Assembly (NCBI GenBank): GCA_001792895.1
Contig: MARA01000051.1
Location: forward strand, 62,001 to 126,000
Source of the DNA: Lentinus brumalis
Lineage: Eukaryota; Basidiomycota; Agaricomycetes; Polyporales; Polyporaceae
Length of the DNA: 64,000 bases
Direction of reading: 5' to 3'
Position numbers and translations under genes: made by a program. Below are positions 52,933 to 63,523 of the stretch, in pieces. Every line of letters starts with the position of its first letter. The stretch's first letter is position 1. The notes beneath the pieces were generated by a model that had not been told where the DNA came from, did not search any database, and saw only the letters and a list, made by a program, of their open reading frames with translations.

Positions 52933-53974
52933 TCACAACTCCGAGTACGCAGGCGGCAGAATCCCGTCATCCGCCACAGCCGAGACTGCCCTCTCGTCCC
53001 CGTCCAAGCGAGCCTGGTTGCTATCGCTTGTAAGCGGAGCGTTGTTCGTACCCGCGGCGGCTCGAGTCGAAGTCGGGTTGTCCTCGGGTCGTGCAGCACC
53101 GGCTGCGGCGGGGGATTCCACAACGACCGTACGAGGCAGCTCGGTCATCTGCGCTGGCCCTACTGGAGCTACAGGCTGGATAGCGCGACCGTCACCGCCG
53201 TGGTCGGGGTTGGACGAGTTGCGATCGGAGGCGTACGCAGGCGGAGGCGCCGCTACAAGGAGCGTGTTTCGTCGCTCGTTCCACGCGGGGGCCGCAGAGC
53301 ACGCTTGCGTCGCTGTTCCGCGGCGAGTAAGAACTGATAAGCACAAGCCAAGGGTGATATTTACAAAGAACATTTAATCACTCACCTTGACCGAAAGTTT
53401 CGTGACGACGACGGCGCGAGCGATATGCCCGCCAGCCCAAGGCTGACGCGATGATCACGATCCCCACGACAACGAGGGCGATTATGACCGGCATATGGGA
53501 CGACGGGCGGTGCTCCTGCGATGCACCAGAGGGTGTAGAAGTCGCGCTCGGAGCGTGCAGCGATACACTCTCGAGCAAGCACTGTGACGAGTTCTGCTGT
53601 GCGTCCGTCAAGCAACTCGTGTTGGTGCTTAGCTTGAGAGTAAACGAGATGGTGTACTTGTACCCGCCGCTGTCCGAGGCGACGATAGCGACGGGAGCGC
53701 CGCCGCAGAGATTTGCCGTCCATGCGATCGAGTTGTTGGAGAGACCGAGCGCAGTGAAGACGGGCGGGTTGAAGACGGGCGCGACTTGTGAAGTGATTAC
53801 GATGGTGTAGTTAGGGGTGCCGCCGGTCCAGGAGAGAGTGATTGTGTCGCATTGGGCGGGGACCTCCTTAGACAAGTTCAGCACGAGGAGGTCCGCGGCT
53901 CGCACAAGGTGCCCAAGCGTGGAAACAAGGACGAAGAGACGGATGGGGGCTGAATGGGTGATGTCACTCCTCAT
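52933..53974 (-). CDS. secreted-domain, single-pass membrane protein ending in PPAY
   Basis: Exons 53974-53386 and 53333-52933 give 329 residues. A signal peptide (RLFVLVSTLGHLVRA) is followed by an extracellular domain with QCDTITLSWTGGTPNYTIVI, the strand pattern of a fungal Ig-like/'WTGG' domain, and Cys residues that could pair. A Ser/Thr linker leads to the membrane helix MPVIIALVVVGIVIIASALG and RSRRRRH. The cytoplasmic tail ends in GILPPAYSEL, with a PPxY motif and a second PPPAY upstream. PPxY motifs bind WW domains such as those of NEDD4/Rsp5 ligases, which is knowledge of the motif and not shown here. A neighbour of the same layout lies downstream at 50910. Confidence 0.8.
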
Positions 53975-54636
53975 GATTCTCGAAGTAGCGTCGAGGTCTC
54001 GGTTCTGCTCAGGAACGTTAGTAATGCATCGGTGTTTCCGACTTCGAAGTACACGTACCTGCAAATCCCCAGCCCGAGCACCTACGCACCTGGTGGTTCC
54101 CAGCTGCAGACGGCCGCGTCTCTCGGGACGAAAGGCGTCTGAGGGGCGAGATGAGTAGACGGGGGAATGAACGATGGACAGATTTAAGGACGAACTGTGC
54201 TGCGATCATCTTGACTGGCGTAGGCAGCCTATTTTCGCCTCCGTGCTCGGCAGATGTTGGTTGGCTTCGCCAAGACATTTGTCCGAGGATTGCATCAATT
54301 TGGAGGCTGTGCGCTGTGCTGCGCTGTGGGTCGTCGTGCAGTACTACTACCGAGATACAGACGGTCTAGAGCTCGTGAATTCTTGATGAGGGCGCGCACT
54401 AGTGCAGAGGCAGTACGTACTTACCTCTAGAAAGATGCTGGAAGTATAGAGCGTGGCTCGGATGACAGCCCCCAGCAGACACAATAGCACTCGCATAACC
54501 TCATAGATGTACACAATGATCAATCTGAACCCATGACTAGTGGTATAAGTACATGCCTATATGAACGCCCGTAGATGGTACACTTCACTTCGAGTCTTCC
54601 ACAAGAAATCGTCCAAGACCAACAGGCACGCCGACC
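53975..54636. other. intergenic, no gene seen
   Basis: Only short unsupported frames. Confidence 0.45.
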
Positions 54637-55405
54637 CTACTCGTCGTCAGAAGGCGGATCTCGTGAGTCGGCTTCATCGTCCGGGACGACGCCCAGGGTC
54701 TCTGCAGGCAGGCCCAGCTTGACGCGAACGAGCGGGAAGTCTAGGTCGTTCGCGCACGCGGCGTGGTTCTCCCACTCGCTTTCCAGTACCGCGTCGATGT
54801 ACTGGTTCTCGGCATCGTAGTGTCGGCCGAGGGGCGAGAGCTCCTCCCGAGCCCGGTCAACGATGCAGTCAAGCGCGTACTCGGCGAGCCCTCCGTTGTC
54901 CAGGTATGCGGCGATGAGCCTGGCAGACGAGTCCCCTGAGGCATCTCGGAGCTTGGAGAGTCGGTCGGAGATGGTAGAGACGGATGGAAAGCCGTCGCGG
55001 TCTGCATTCTCACCGTCGATGAGATCTTTGATGGCCTTAAAGACAGCGACGTAGCCTCGGTACACAGTGTCACCCGCAGGAGACTCTTCCGATGGTGCAG
55101 AAGGACCGATCTTAGTGCGTACCGCCGCAGGGAGGTAATGAACGGATGTGTCGATGTGGGCGTAGTCGATGGGGAGAACACTGGTGATATCGTCGGGTAC
55201 TCCGTCCTGCGTCCGGAGCAGCGACTTGGAGAGTTCGTAACGAAGCTCAGTGGAATCTGGGCCAAAGGCAAGTGTGGCGAGCGTTGAACGGGTTGTATTT
55301 GTAAACCTGCGGGAACCACTCACATTCTAAACGTTCTCGCATCCTCGACGATAGCCAGCCCTCAAAGCACTTCCCACAGGTACACGTTGCTTCGGTCTGA
55401 GACAT
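54637..55405 (-). CDS. Cys-motif protein, unrecognised basidiomycete family
   Basis: Exons 55405-55324 and 55256-54637 give 233 residues. Exon 1 encodes MSQTEATCTCGKCFEGWLSS then RMRERLE; the CxCGxC motif followed by GWLS.RM is a pattern I associate with lineage-specific basidiomycete proteins, possibly a metal site. The intron (67 nt) must be removed because reading through gives a stop, and the splice gives RLEYSTELRYELSKSLL. Later: VHYLPAAV, YRGYVAVFKAIKDLI, GGLAEYALDCIVDRAREELS and a final acidic segment. The GTG at 55323 is not a start. Function unknown. Confidence 0.75.
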
Positions 55406-55678
55406 ATGTACGATGTAGCAGAGGTATGAGGTACGGTGGCGAAGTGGTCGGGGTAGAGGTGATGATGGTCAAGACCGAAGTAAGTAATTATATATCCCGT
55501 GGTTCCGGCGGCTATCTACTGAGCTGATTAGATTGGCGCCCGGAAGGGCTCTGCTCTCCTCCTCCTCCCCGCACCCCCAAGGGGGGCAACTTATAGACCT
55601 GTAATTCTGTGGCCAAGCCGACTTTGCAGTAGGAAGCCAAGAATGCCCTGATATTCGACATGTATCAGCACCCGACGG
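55406..55678. other. intergenic
   Basis: C/T-rich and A/G-rich tracts around 55555-55580; no gene. Confidence 0.35.
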
Positions 55679-56479
55679 CTACTTCTTCGCACGGCATGCG
55701 CATCGTAAGTACTCGTACTTTCTTCTAGTTCCTCCGACGACAAGCTCCTTCAGCGCCTGTGTGACCTGCTGCGTGTTCGCGCTCACGGGTTGCAAAAGGT
55801 GCAGGTCTTCTGGGGGTGTGCGGAGCTGGTACACGACCGTCCCAGGAGGTGCGAAGTAAAAGGTTATACGTGATGGTGGCGCGGTGGCCAGAGGTGACAG
55901 GAAGGACTTCGTCGTCGATATCGCTGAAGAAGGCTGCGAAGGCAACGTGTCCTTGTGCGATTTGAAGAACGCGTCCATACCTAAAAGCGAAATGAGTTAA
56001 AAACAATGGCGTGTGCAGGCATGAGACATCGCACCGTAGACATTCAGCTTGTACAGTTGCGCTTCGATCGTCCTCGTCTCCTCATGTCCGGGAAACAGAC
56101 TCATCCGGACCGTTTCAACCAGCCCAGCATGGTCTGCATCGAACCCGATCATGAACTCTTCAATGTCGAGCTTTCCGGCTTTGCGATACGTCTCATCGAA
56201 TATGTCCTTGTCGTCCGGCGTCCGAAAGTCGCCGGCTGACACGCCTTGCTCAATTCCTCCAGATCGCTTTCGGGGGCGTGAGAGAGGTCTATTCGCCTGC
56301 AGAGCAGACATATGAGTAATTAGCGGGTGCGCCGTAACAGAGGGGTACACTCGCCCAAGGTTAGCCCCCAAGAGATGGTCTCTATGCTTGACTGGAAGCG
56401 TCCCGGAGCAATACGGTACGCTTTCCGTCAATGTTGCGCGAAGTTTCTCAACCGGAGACATGTCCAAATACATATCCAT
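55679..56479 (-). pseudogene. decayed 2OG oxygenase of the prolyl-hydroxylase type
   Basis: On the minus strand the order of exons is still visible. First MDMYLDMSPVEKLRATLTES, VPYCSGTLPV. Then IDLSHAPESDLEELSKACQP in one frame, and DIFDETYRKAGKLDIEEF in another, so there is a frameshift. Next, TIEAQLYKLNVYG. Last, FFKSHKDT followed directly, in another frame, by HVAFAAFFSDIDDEVLPVTS and GHRATITYNL. About 45 residues between the HxD pair and the distal His (the DMFGSLVV...EGGALVLRH part of intact copies) are missing. The rest of the domain is gone. Cannot encode a working enzyme. Confidence 0.7.
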
Positions 56480-56957
56480 GTCGACCGCTGCCTCAGGACT
56501 AAGGACGCACTGGCAGCTGGCAAGACACAGCGATCAAGCCGTATCAGTGAGGTGGCTGCATGCAGATGGCGACAGAAATTGTGGCCACTTCACGCAGATT
56601 CAAAAGAGGGAGTGCTCGCAATCAGATTAAAGTGGGAGTGGCGGAAGGAGAAGGAAGGAGGAAGGAAGGACGGTGGCCATGGACCCCCTTCAAAGCGTGC
56701 GCTGTCTGCCGTGACACACGCGTGCCGTCACGTCACGGTCGCGTGTGTGGCTTGGGCGCCAACGCGCATCTCCTGCTGAGCAACTCTGGATTTGAGACTA
56801 CCTCACTCAACTGGAACTAATTGTAACCTCCGTCTGTGATTCGGGTCGATTAATCTCAGACCTCGTCACAGTGACGGAACGCTATACTCGTCTCGTGTCA
56901 AACTCGGCAATCGCTGCAAATGGAAGAACTGAGAACATTCCGACGTCATTGTGAAAA
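56480..56957. other. intergenic with a purine tract
   Basis: Contains (GGAA)n-like sequence at about 56642-56671. No gene. Confidence 0.4.
56642..56671. repeat. imperfect GGAA/GGAG microsatellite
   Basis: GGAAGGAGAAGGAAGGAGGA continues in the same style. Low-complexity purine tract. Confidence 0.5.
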
Positions 56958-56965
56958 TATATAAA
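56958..56965 (+). promoter_or_regulatory. TATA box (TATATAAA)
   Basis: Perfect TATATAAA, 73 bases before ATG 57038 of the homeodomain-like gene. A pyrimidine-rich stretch follows, as is common at fungal transcription starts. Confidence 0.5.
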
Positions 56966-57037
56966 GCTCACCGCAAAGGTACGGTCCCCCATTGTTCTTT
57001 CCCTCCGTCCCACTTCGTCCTCCCCCTTGACTGCATC

Positions 57038-57584
57038 ATGCCCCCCCGGCCCTCCCGCAGAAAAGTGCCCAAACGAAGGCACAACGTGCTGAGCACGGAA
57101 GGATACGACTTGGTCACTGGTACGTGGACCAGCCTTCTACAGCGCACTCATGAGACGATCTCACTCTACTAATGCGGTCTGCAGCGTTCTTTCAAAATGT
57201 CTCTCGCTACCCTACCGCTCAGCAGCGCGAAGAGCTCGCGAGCGCGCTCCGCCAGCTCCCCGGCTGCGAGTGGTGCACGTCCCTCACCGTGTATAGGCAT
57301 TTCATGAACAGGAGGCGAAGAGTCGGACCCAAGCCCGCATAGAGCCCGAGCCCGGATGCTCCTCAACTTCTGACTCGGCCGTCTCGCGCGTTCCGGAGTT
57401 GGAGGAAGACGATCAGCTAGACCTCGTTGGACTGTCTATGCAGCTCCGCCTGTCTGCAAGACTGTCGCAACTGAATGTGCTCACGCAGTCGCCGCCGGAT
57501 TGTCAAGCTCAACGCTTCTCTACGCGGGAACGGCGCGCCTGTGAAAGTCCACTAGTCAGCGATGTAAGCGATGTAATACCATGA
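57038..57584 (+). pseudogene. homeodomain-like protein with a one-base frameshift
   Basis: Exon 1 is 57038-57119 (MPPRPSRRKVPKRRHNVLST, EGYDLVT), the intron 57120-57184, and exon 2 continues AFFQNVSRYPTAQQREELAS, ALRQLPGCEWCTSLTVYRHF, MNRRRRVGPKPA and stops at 57340-57342. Helix 3 of a homeodomain should end in NRRAK. Reading one base off from 57318 gives AKSRTQARIEPEPG and stays open through LEEDDQLDLVGLSMQLRL to 57584. So a missing base after MNRR probably truncates the frame. Either a pseudogene or a sequence error. If the tail is real, the protein would be DNA-binding with an acidic region after the homeodomain. The frame from 57038 to 57342 is otherwise intact. Confidence 0.6.
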
Positions 57585-57798
57585 TACTGCGTTCCTGCGA
57601 GTAGCAGTTAGGAGACTCACCACGAGATAACCGGCTGACGACACGCAACTGAGGCGCATGCTGGTGAAGACCAATCCGACACAGAAGGATGTATAAAGGA
57701 AGCAAGTACAAGCTAAACGGACAGATGATAGCACAACATACAGGGGGAAGCCTCCGCTTCGCAGCACAAAACAACCACGGCGATCCCACATACGCAAA

Positions 57799-60231
57799 TC
57801 AGACACCCCGCTCGACACCAAGCACGTCCACGCCTCTCTGAAGCAGGAAGACGAATCAGCTTCGACACTCGAGCACACGAAAACCGCACCGGACTCACCT
57901 TTCGCGCACAATGCTCCGTCAGCCGCCCGCACCCCCACACCTTCAGCTCCTCCATCTCGTCGCACTCCTCCAGCACGCTCTTCACGAACCAGTCGTCGAC
58001 GCACCGGCACCAGCCCACATCGAGCTTCTTCAACGCCAGCGCCCTCTTCGGGATCAGCTTGAGCGCGTCCTCGGACACGCTCTTCCACCCGTTAATATTC
58101 AGACTCGTCAGGTCCGCGCCCGAGTGCCTGAGCAGCGCCGTCAGCGCGGCGTCCGCGAGCTCATCGTTGCGCGACATGTCGAGCGAGGACAAGGGAGTGC
58201 CCTTCCAGTTTCCGAAGAACTCCGCAACGCCGGCGTCCGTGAGGTCGGAGGTGTCGGCGAGGACGAGTGTGCTGAGGTTCAGTGCGTATGGCTTGATGCC
58301 TTGGAATAGCAGAGCATCGGTGACATCCGCGTTACCTGAGAGGTCGAGGTGATCAAGAGTACCGCCGACGGCCTTGAGCATGTCGATCAGGCCGCGTTCG
58401 GTCAGCGCGCCTCCAGTGCCAGGGTACGACAGGTCCAGGTACGTGAGCTTGCCGCCGAAGACCTTGATGCACTCTAAGAAATCGTCGGACATCTTCCCTA
58501 CTTCCTTCAGGCGTAGTTCCTTGAGGTTCGGACAGCTCTCGGCGAGCACGCGCATACAGTCCGCATCGAAGCGGGGGCTCTGGGTGATCAGGAACCCTTC
58601 GAGGTTCGGGTGTGCGCGGAAGAAGGTCTGCCAGCCCGCCACGCGTACCAGAAACGGGCCGAGGAGCTCAATTCGCTTCAGGTTGGGCAGACTCTCCGCC
58701 CACGTAGCTGCAACTGTGTCATCCATACGCCCGCAGAAGTCCAGGCGGAGGCTCGTGAGATTCGGGTTCAGCATGGCCATTGTGCAGAACGCAGTAGGTG
58801 TTAGATCTAGAGGAAGAGTGAGCGCTGCAATGCTTTGACGGATAAGAGAACGCACTGGTGACATCGTACAATGTCAGGCGTTCGTTTTCGACATTGTAGA
58901 AGAGCATGGCATTTTCCGCATTTCTGTGGCGGGCGAATGAGATGAAGCAACAGCGCGGGTAAGTGAAGCACGCACAAACTCCTGTTGTTCGAAAGAGCTT
59001 TCGCGATCTCGTCCATATTCATGGTCCCGATATCACCAAGGGCCTCGACGTCGTCGATATGATTACTGATCACCTGCAGAACTGTCAGTCGCAAGAAGCC
59101 AGCATCCGCAAGTGCATGACGTACCTGTATGCAGACGGACGCGAGGCTGGGGAAGCGTCGCTCTTCGTAGCTGACGAGGGTACGCTTGTCCCCTGCCGCT
59201 TTGCGCTTTCGGGGCGCAGCAGGTTTCTTGAATGGGTCGGCGCCGGAAGACTTGGCGCAGATATGGCACAACCACCCCGGTGGCGGGTTCGCAGCCATGG
59301 TGTACTTCGTCTGACACAGAGGGGAGGGTCGGACGGGGGACGTGCACTACACGCAAGATCACTCACCACCGTGAATTGTTTCTCGCACCGGGCACAGTCT
59401 TCGAAGCTTCCGACAGGTGGTTTGGGCAGGTCGCCCTTCCACATCTTCGACAACGCGGAGTAGGGATCGGCGTCGCTATCTCCGTTGTCGTAATCGTCAT
59501 CATCATCGTCCTTCTTCGCCTTCTTCTTGGCTTTGGCTTTCTCCTTCTCCTTCTGCTTCGCCTGAGCCGCCTTGCTTTGCTTGCGCTTCTTCGGTGCAGG
59601 CTCCTCGGGCTCGTCTAGGTCATCTGAACCATATCCATCAGGTTGCTAGGGCCTATGTCAGCTACTGCGAGAAACCGTGTATATGCAGGATGGGATGGAT
59701 CCACGCCACTTGCCAACCTGTGTACGCGATAGATACTAATAGATCCATCCGCCGTCAAGCGTCCCAGTGACTTCTCCTGGGAGTAGCTAGACCAGCTACC
59801 GGAAGTATCACAAGTATTTAGCACAGGGCGAACAGGGGCGACATGGCACGACACAACCGCTGGTTCTTAACGTCATGAAGAAAGGAACTCCGCCCGTAAG
59901 CTAGTTTTCTTTATGGCTTCCCATGTAACAGTTGCCCTAGCATTGGAACGGTCTGAAAACAGATGTTTGACGTACCGTTGTCGCCTGCGCGTCCTCCATT
60001 TGCACGTCCTCCTCCTCCTGCCCCTGGTTGCTAGGTCCTGCGGCGGGTTGAGCTTGAGCTTGGGCTTGGGCATTCTGTCGTGTCTGAGCTCTGCGTGCTA
60101 TGGTAGTCGGGGTGATGCCCGACGCCTACTGGACATCAGCGTGAGGCCGGACAGCCGCAGAATTGAAAACTTGCCCGTAAAAACTCAGTCAACGCCGATG
60201 TTGGCCCGCGAACATTGTTGCGACGACTCAT
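57799..60231 (-). CDS. rhp7/RAD7-like: RAD7-type nucleotide-excision-repair LRR protein
   Basis: Eight exons: 60231-60175, 60125-59976, 59645-59367, 59310-59125, 59073-58976, 58923-58856, 58806-57899 and 57837-57799, giving 594 residues. The N-terminus MSRRNNVRGPTSALTEFLR is the usual RAD7 opening. Then comes a Gln/Ala repeat, a Lys-rich acidic stretch, and a paired-Cys module (CARCEKQFTV ... GWLCHICAKSSG). The LRR part runs from LTPTAFCTMAMLNPNLTSLR, LDFCGRMDDT to GWCRCVDDWF and CGRLTEHCARK. RAD7 with RAD16 recognises damage in silent chromatin in yeast (family knowledge). The first intron has a GC donor (GCAAGT). Intron 2 is 330 nt. The last exon is only 13 codons (RGVDVLGVERGV). Confidence 0.88.
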
Positions 60232-60609
60232 AAATGCTAAGACGCTCAGATAGAAGGGTAAAGAAGAACTGTTGATCAGCACAGCAGACACAAGTTATGA
60301 GGACGGGGAGAAGATGGTGGACGAGGACCAGGTGTATTGGCGCCTAAGGACGCGTCGCCCTGAGCCTCTTGCCACTTACGCGCTCAAGTCGGAGAGTGTA
60401 GGAACAGACAATCGATACGTATGTGCATGACCTGCTGGAGCAGGTCGAAGAATAGATAGATATTCAGATCAAACCGGACGGAAGTTCACAAAGCGAGACA
60501 GGAATGTAAGTATGCCGAGGAAACCGAGTACTACAGAAGATCCACGTGAACGGTCCGAGCACAATAACCTAAAGGAGGAATACCGAACGGTGTACGCGCA
60601 GCGTCACAA
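60232..60609. other. intergenic between RAD7 and kinase
   Basis: No gene seen. Confidence 0.4.
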
Positions 60610-63523
60610 TCAGCACAGCTGGGAGAGCCCGAGGGAATCAAGACTGGCAAGTGATTCCTCATCGCGCCGAGGCCCATAAATAGGATGCGTGAGTCCCGGA
60701 GGTGGGAAGTAGTCCGCAGGGTGCAGCGCAGGAGGAAGAGCCTGAGTCGGTGGGTGAGGCAACCCGGGAGGATAGAGCGGGAGAAGTTGAGGACTCGGAG
60801 GCGCGATCGGTTCGGGATGTCCATGCGGGACCACGGGATGGCCCTGCGGCCTATGACCGGGGGTTCGGTGGAAGGCGGGAGGCGCAGGAGGAGGAGGAAA
60901 CACAGGGTGCGGTGCAGGTACGCTGTTGAGCATGAACGGAGCCGCAGTAGTAGCACAGTGATGTTCACTTGGGGGCTCCGGCCACTCGAAGTTGGGCAGA
61001 GGCTTCGCCATCTGCTTTCGGGCAGCCTTGTTGTCCATGATCCAGCGCGGAATCACAATCTCGCCCCGATCGTCGACGACCTGCGCAAACTCGGGGTCGT
61101 TCTCATACTCGGCCGGATGTTCCTCACCGCGATGCCATGCTGCGAAGGTCAGGTCGCACATCGTGCTCAACGTGCCTATGCCTCCGAATTGCGGCTTGTA
61201 GTCGTCTGCAGCAAGCGAGACGAAGGAGTGTCAGCGAGTCTAACAAGGTTGACGGGAATGAGGACGCTTACGAGTGACGAACCCATAATAGATTTCTTCA
61301 AACATAACGCCGTCGAAGTATGGGTGCGTCATCAGTTGCTCGGCCGTGGGCGGGTTCTGAGTGATCATCTGGGAAGAAATCGTCAGCCGCGCCACAGATT
61401 GGGGGACGGAAACTGCACCCACTTGCTTGCAAAGAAGCCACCCTTGAGGTTCTCCCTTCAGCGGTCCCTCGACTTCATCGAGGCGGACCTCCCACATGAG
61501 CCATGTCTGCCGCTGCTCCATATCCAGACGGAACCAAGCTTCCTCGCCGTTCGGGTACTTTGCAGGGACGACAGTTATGTCCCACAGCGGGGTTTCCCTC
61601 CTGGCCATCAGTTCGAGGAAAACGATACCCAGAGTGAAGATATCCGTCTGCGTCGAACAGTAACCGTTATCCGCAAGAACTGTAGGAGACATATAGCCTG
61701 CGGTCCCGCTCCGTGTGGTCTTCCACTGCAGGAACTTCTCGGGAGTAAGCGGGGAAGGCGGAGTGGTAGCGAATCCGAAGTCTGAGAGGACAACTCGACC
61801 GTCCGGCCTCACGAGGAAGTTGTCAGGTTTGATATCACCGTGGACGACCTGATTCCTTTGCAGATCCCAGACTGATAGAAGCTAGACCGCGAAGCGAGGT
61901 ATTGAGTTGTCGTACACGACTCAGAGAAATCCTTGGACGAACCATTTCAGCGCACAACAGTTTGATCTCTTTCGGGCTTAGTGGTGTGCCAGAGGCATTG
62001 GCTCTGGATATGCGGTCGCGGAGCGTTCCTGCACACATGTCCTGTACGAAACCATCAGTCAGCCTACTCATCCCAGAAGCACGGCGCGCAACGTACCATC
62101 TCCATGTAGACGTTGTTGTTGTCCTCCCAAGCCGCATTCAAATTCGTCCAGAAGGGCAGACGTCTTCTGGCGGCGAGAGCCAAGCAGTTCCTCTCCGACA
62201 GCAGCTCCCCCTTACGCCCGGCCACCTGTAGCACTTCGCTTTGTGCACAGTCTTGAGCGCAACGGTCTTCCCGGTACTCGTGAACGCTAAGAAGACGCGC
62301 CCGAACGAGCCTTCGCCGAGCACGCCGAGGATTTGGTAGCTAACGCCGTTGTGATGAACGATGTCTGGATGAGACCTGCGGTCGCAGTTGTAGGGGTTCA
62401 GAGGTAGGGCGGCCACGGGGATGGTTGCCGGTGCCCTCGACTCTTCGGCGGCTTCCACTGCATTGAGGAGAGCCGGGTTTTGCGCACCGTCCAATTCTGT
62501 GGAAGAAACAGAAGCCCAGTCTTCCTGCTGCTCCTCATTGAATGACGGACCACCAGTATTGGCAGCGACGAGCGAGTTGAGAGCAGTGTGTACAGGCTGA
62601 TACGAGGCAGCACAAGCATACAAGTCAGGCTCGGTGGTGACAGGTGAGTTCGGTTCAGTGGGGACAAGTCGGTCCGAGGTAGCACGAACAGATGTGGCAG
62701 GCTCGGTGGCGACGGGCGAGTTCGGGTCAGTGGAGGCAACGATCGACCGCGGTGGTTCCGCCGAGACGCCGTCTGTCTGTACGGAAGCGTCCGCGAAGCG
62801 TCGTGGCGGAGGGGAAGGAGAGGCCTGAGGTGCAGCTCGTGGTCCTTCGGAGGACTCATGGTCTTCTGGCGACGCGCCTTCTTGCCGGATATGTTTCAGC
62901 CAGGCCATGACATGCTCGCCTGGAGCCTGTCTGTCGCTTCTCGAGCTGTCAAGGGCGTCGAAGGCCTCGTCTTTGCCAGAGCAGTCTCTTGAGCCCGAAG
63001 CGACGAGTGTGTCCCCGGTGCTGCGGCTGCCTCCGGAAGCATGCACTCCCCAGTTGACCCCGGGAGGCTTCGAGCGAGCGAAACGGATCCTGCCCCATGC
63101 GCCCGGGAGCAGTTGGTGAGTGGCGGGAAGGGCTGGGGATGGGGAAGATTCAGACTTTTCAGGTCTTCTGAAATGAAATGTCAATCGTTGAGAGAGGTGT
63201 AATAGGCAGCACTATAGAACTCACGTGTGCGTGGGGTGGCGGGTGGTTGGACGGGACACGCAGGTCAGATGCGCGCGCGGACCGATAGAGATCGCAACAA
63301 TAAGACCCAGACCATATGACGGACGTGCATGGACCAAAGAGGCGATATAGGAAGTCGGGGTACGGGGAAGGGATGTGGCCGGGATGGTGAGTTCAAAACC
63401 ACCACGGCGACAGAGACCGCCTGCACCGATGTGGCTGGGATTCCTGGTCCCGCAGCGAGAATACATCGTATTTCCCGTAGCGGAACACATAAGAGGAGTG
63501 AAGAGCTGCTGAAGCAGGGACAT
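60610..63523 (-). CDS. Ser/Thr protein kinase with Pro-rich C-terminus; one-base frameshift
   Basis: The N-terminal exon ends at 63225 and splices to 63167 in frame (AC|A AGA). A long Ser/Pro/Thr-rich region follows. The kinase domain starts SYQILGVLGEGSFGRVFLAF, with VALKTVHKAK (Lys). Then GDIKPDNFLV (catalytic Asp), VVLSDFGFAT (DFG), GTAGYMSPTVL (APE segment, degenerate) and DIFTLGIVFLELMARRE. The frame breaks at a run of five C on the plus strand, 62207-62211: KCYRWPGVRG is followed one base off by ELLSERNCLALAAR. One base appears to be missing. The C-terminal ~100 residues are very Pro-rich (PPPPAPPAFHRTPGHRPQGH). ATG 63523 is preferred because a TATA-like TATATTA lies about 100 bases upstream; ATG 63604 is the alternative. 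The TTG at 63184 is not a start. Confidence 0.75.

Noticed and set aside
55321..55323. GTG as the start of the Cys-motif protein
   Set aside because: It is the donor of an intron; the ATG exon at 55405 fits the family.
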